From Limisphaerales bacterium (GTDB taxonomy: Bacteria > Verrucomicrobiota > Verrucomicrobiia > Limisphaerales > UBA11358): DNA of 23,211 nt. A program made the translations under genes and the position numbers. The notes beneath the pieces are model-generated. The model was given only the letters and a program-made list of their open reading frames with translations. It made no database searches and was not told the origin of the DNA. The stretch is from contig PKZR01000397.1 of the NCBI GenBank assembly GCA_003133815.1, positions 1 through 23,211 on the forward strand, read 5' to 3'. Positions 22,834 to 23,211 of this stretch are shown piece after piece; within the stretch, counting starts at the first letter, position 1; the number at the start of each line of letters is the position of its first letter.

Positions 22834-23211
22834 GTTCCTTTACCGCATGTCTACCTGTCGGGGAAACATCCGGAATTGACCGCCAGCATAGATTTCAGAC
22901 CTGCTAGTTTTGGGAGATAACTGCGGAACAGCGGATTCAAGCCGGTCTTTCTGAGCAAAGAACGATGGCTTATCGCCATTTCATGTTTGCTTGAGTACTT
23001 CACATATCCACGGGAAGTTTCATTGTACCTCGTGGCACGATTTTGATTTGGCTTAACTGTGATTGAAAAACAGACCGGGGAAACTGTCACCAGTTTCCCC
23101 GGTCTTTGCTTTCGCAAAATACTATTTCAATTCCAATATTCGGAACTGTTCGCTTGCCTTATGGCGAGACGAGGAGGAGGAATCCGGCTTTGCCCGTCAG
23201 CGGCGTGTTCG
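22834..23211. other. 378-base stretch without a convincing gene
   Basis: No gene, RNA or mobile element was recognised. It holds the hairpin at 23072-23105. Right of it, three minus-strand frames end within 100 bases (stops at 23122, around 23118 and 23159), and one of these could be the end of a gene beyond the edge, but too few codons remain to choose. Confidence 0.4.
23072..23105 (-). terminator. Hairpin terminator, best fit for a minus-strand gene
   Basis: AGACCGGGGAAACTG, a four-base loop and the exact complement form a 15-base-pair stem. On the minus strand it is followed by TGTTTTTC, a fair U tract; on the plus strand only by TT before G. It therefore probably ends a minus-strand gene that lies right of the window, and may also stop read-through from the phosphatase gene. 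Confidence 0.7.

Noticed and set aside
23159..23211. Partial minus-strand CDS ending …GKAGFLLLVSP
   Set aside because: Only sixteen codons are in the window and other frames end nearby; too little to support a gene call.

Overview
The window carries most of a division and cell wall (dcw) cluster on the minus strand, followed by a short plus-strand operon, a giant exported protein, and a looser plus-strand region. The organism is most likely a member of the Verrucomicrobiota, probably near the Pedosphaera/Limisphaerales group. This is an inference from several family traits: a LysM protein starting MNNPNPFVPQGS, a pseudopilin with an H-X9-DG C-terminus, a very large Thr/Asn-rich secreted protein whose C-terminal module I associate with this phylum, and weak or absent Shine-Dalgarno sequences before many genes.

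Layout of the dcw cluster, in transcription order (right to left, about 13240 to 1): a sigma70-like promoter overlapped by four MraZ boxes, mraZ, an unrecognised 171-residue protein, rsmH, ftsL, ftsI, murF, mraY, a possible 93-residue ORF, a membrane-anchored double-LysM protein, ftsW, murG, murB, ddl and ftsQ (cut by the left edge). Gaps are mostly below about 80 bases and several genes overlap, so this looks like one long transcription unit. Together the genes build UDP-MurNAc-pentapeptide (murB, ddl, murF), lipid I and II (mraY, murG) and polymerise septal peptidoglycan (ftsW, ftsI), with ftsL and ftsQ as divisome scaffold. The ligase genes murE, murD and murC, which normally sit at ftsI/murF, mraY/ftsW and murG/murB, are all absent here. 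That is the most unusual property of the cluster.

Divergent from mraZ, on the plus strand, lie queA (tRNA queuosine synthesis; perhaps a leaderless message) and a RibD-C-type reductase that overlaps it by four bases. They end at a strong bidirectional terminator. Convergent with them is a 1439-residue exported protein (minus strand) with two copies of an N-terminal module, two DUF1533-like domains and an fn3-like domain. Divergent from it is a type IV pilin-like/H-X9-DG protein.

The right end (about 20770 to 23211) holds a 165-residue protein of an uncharacterised family with its own terminator, a degenerate 21-base tandem repeat of about twelve units that reads as heptapeptides, a secreted PAP2/class A acid phosphatase, and about 370 bases with no convincing gene except a hairpin that looks like the terminator of a minus-strand gene beyond the edge. 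No rRNA, tRNA, CRISPR array, insertion sequence or prophage gene was seen.
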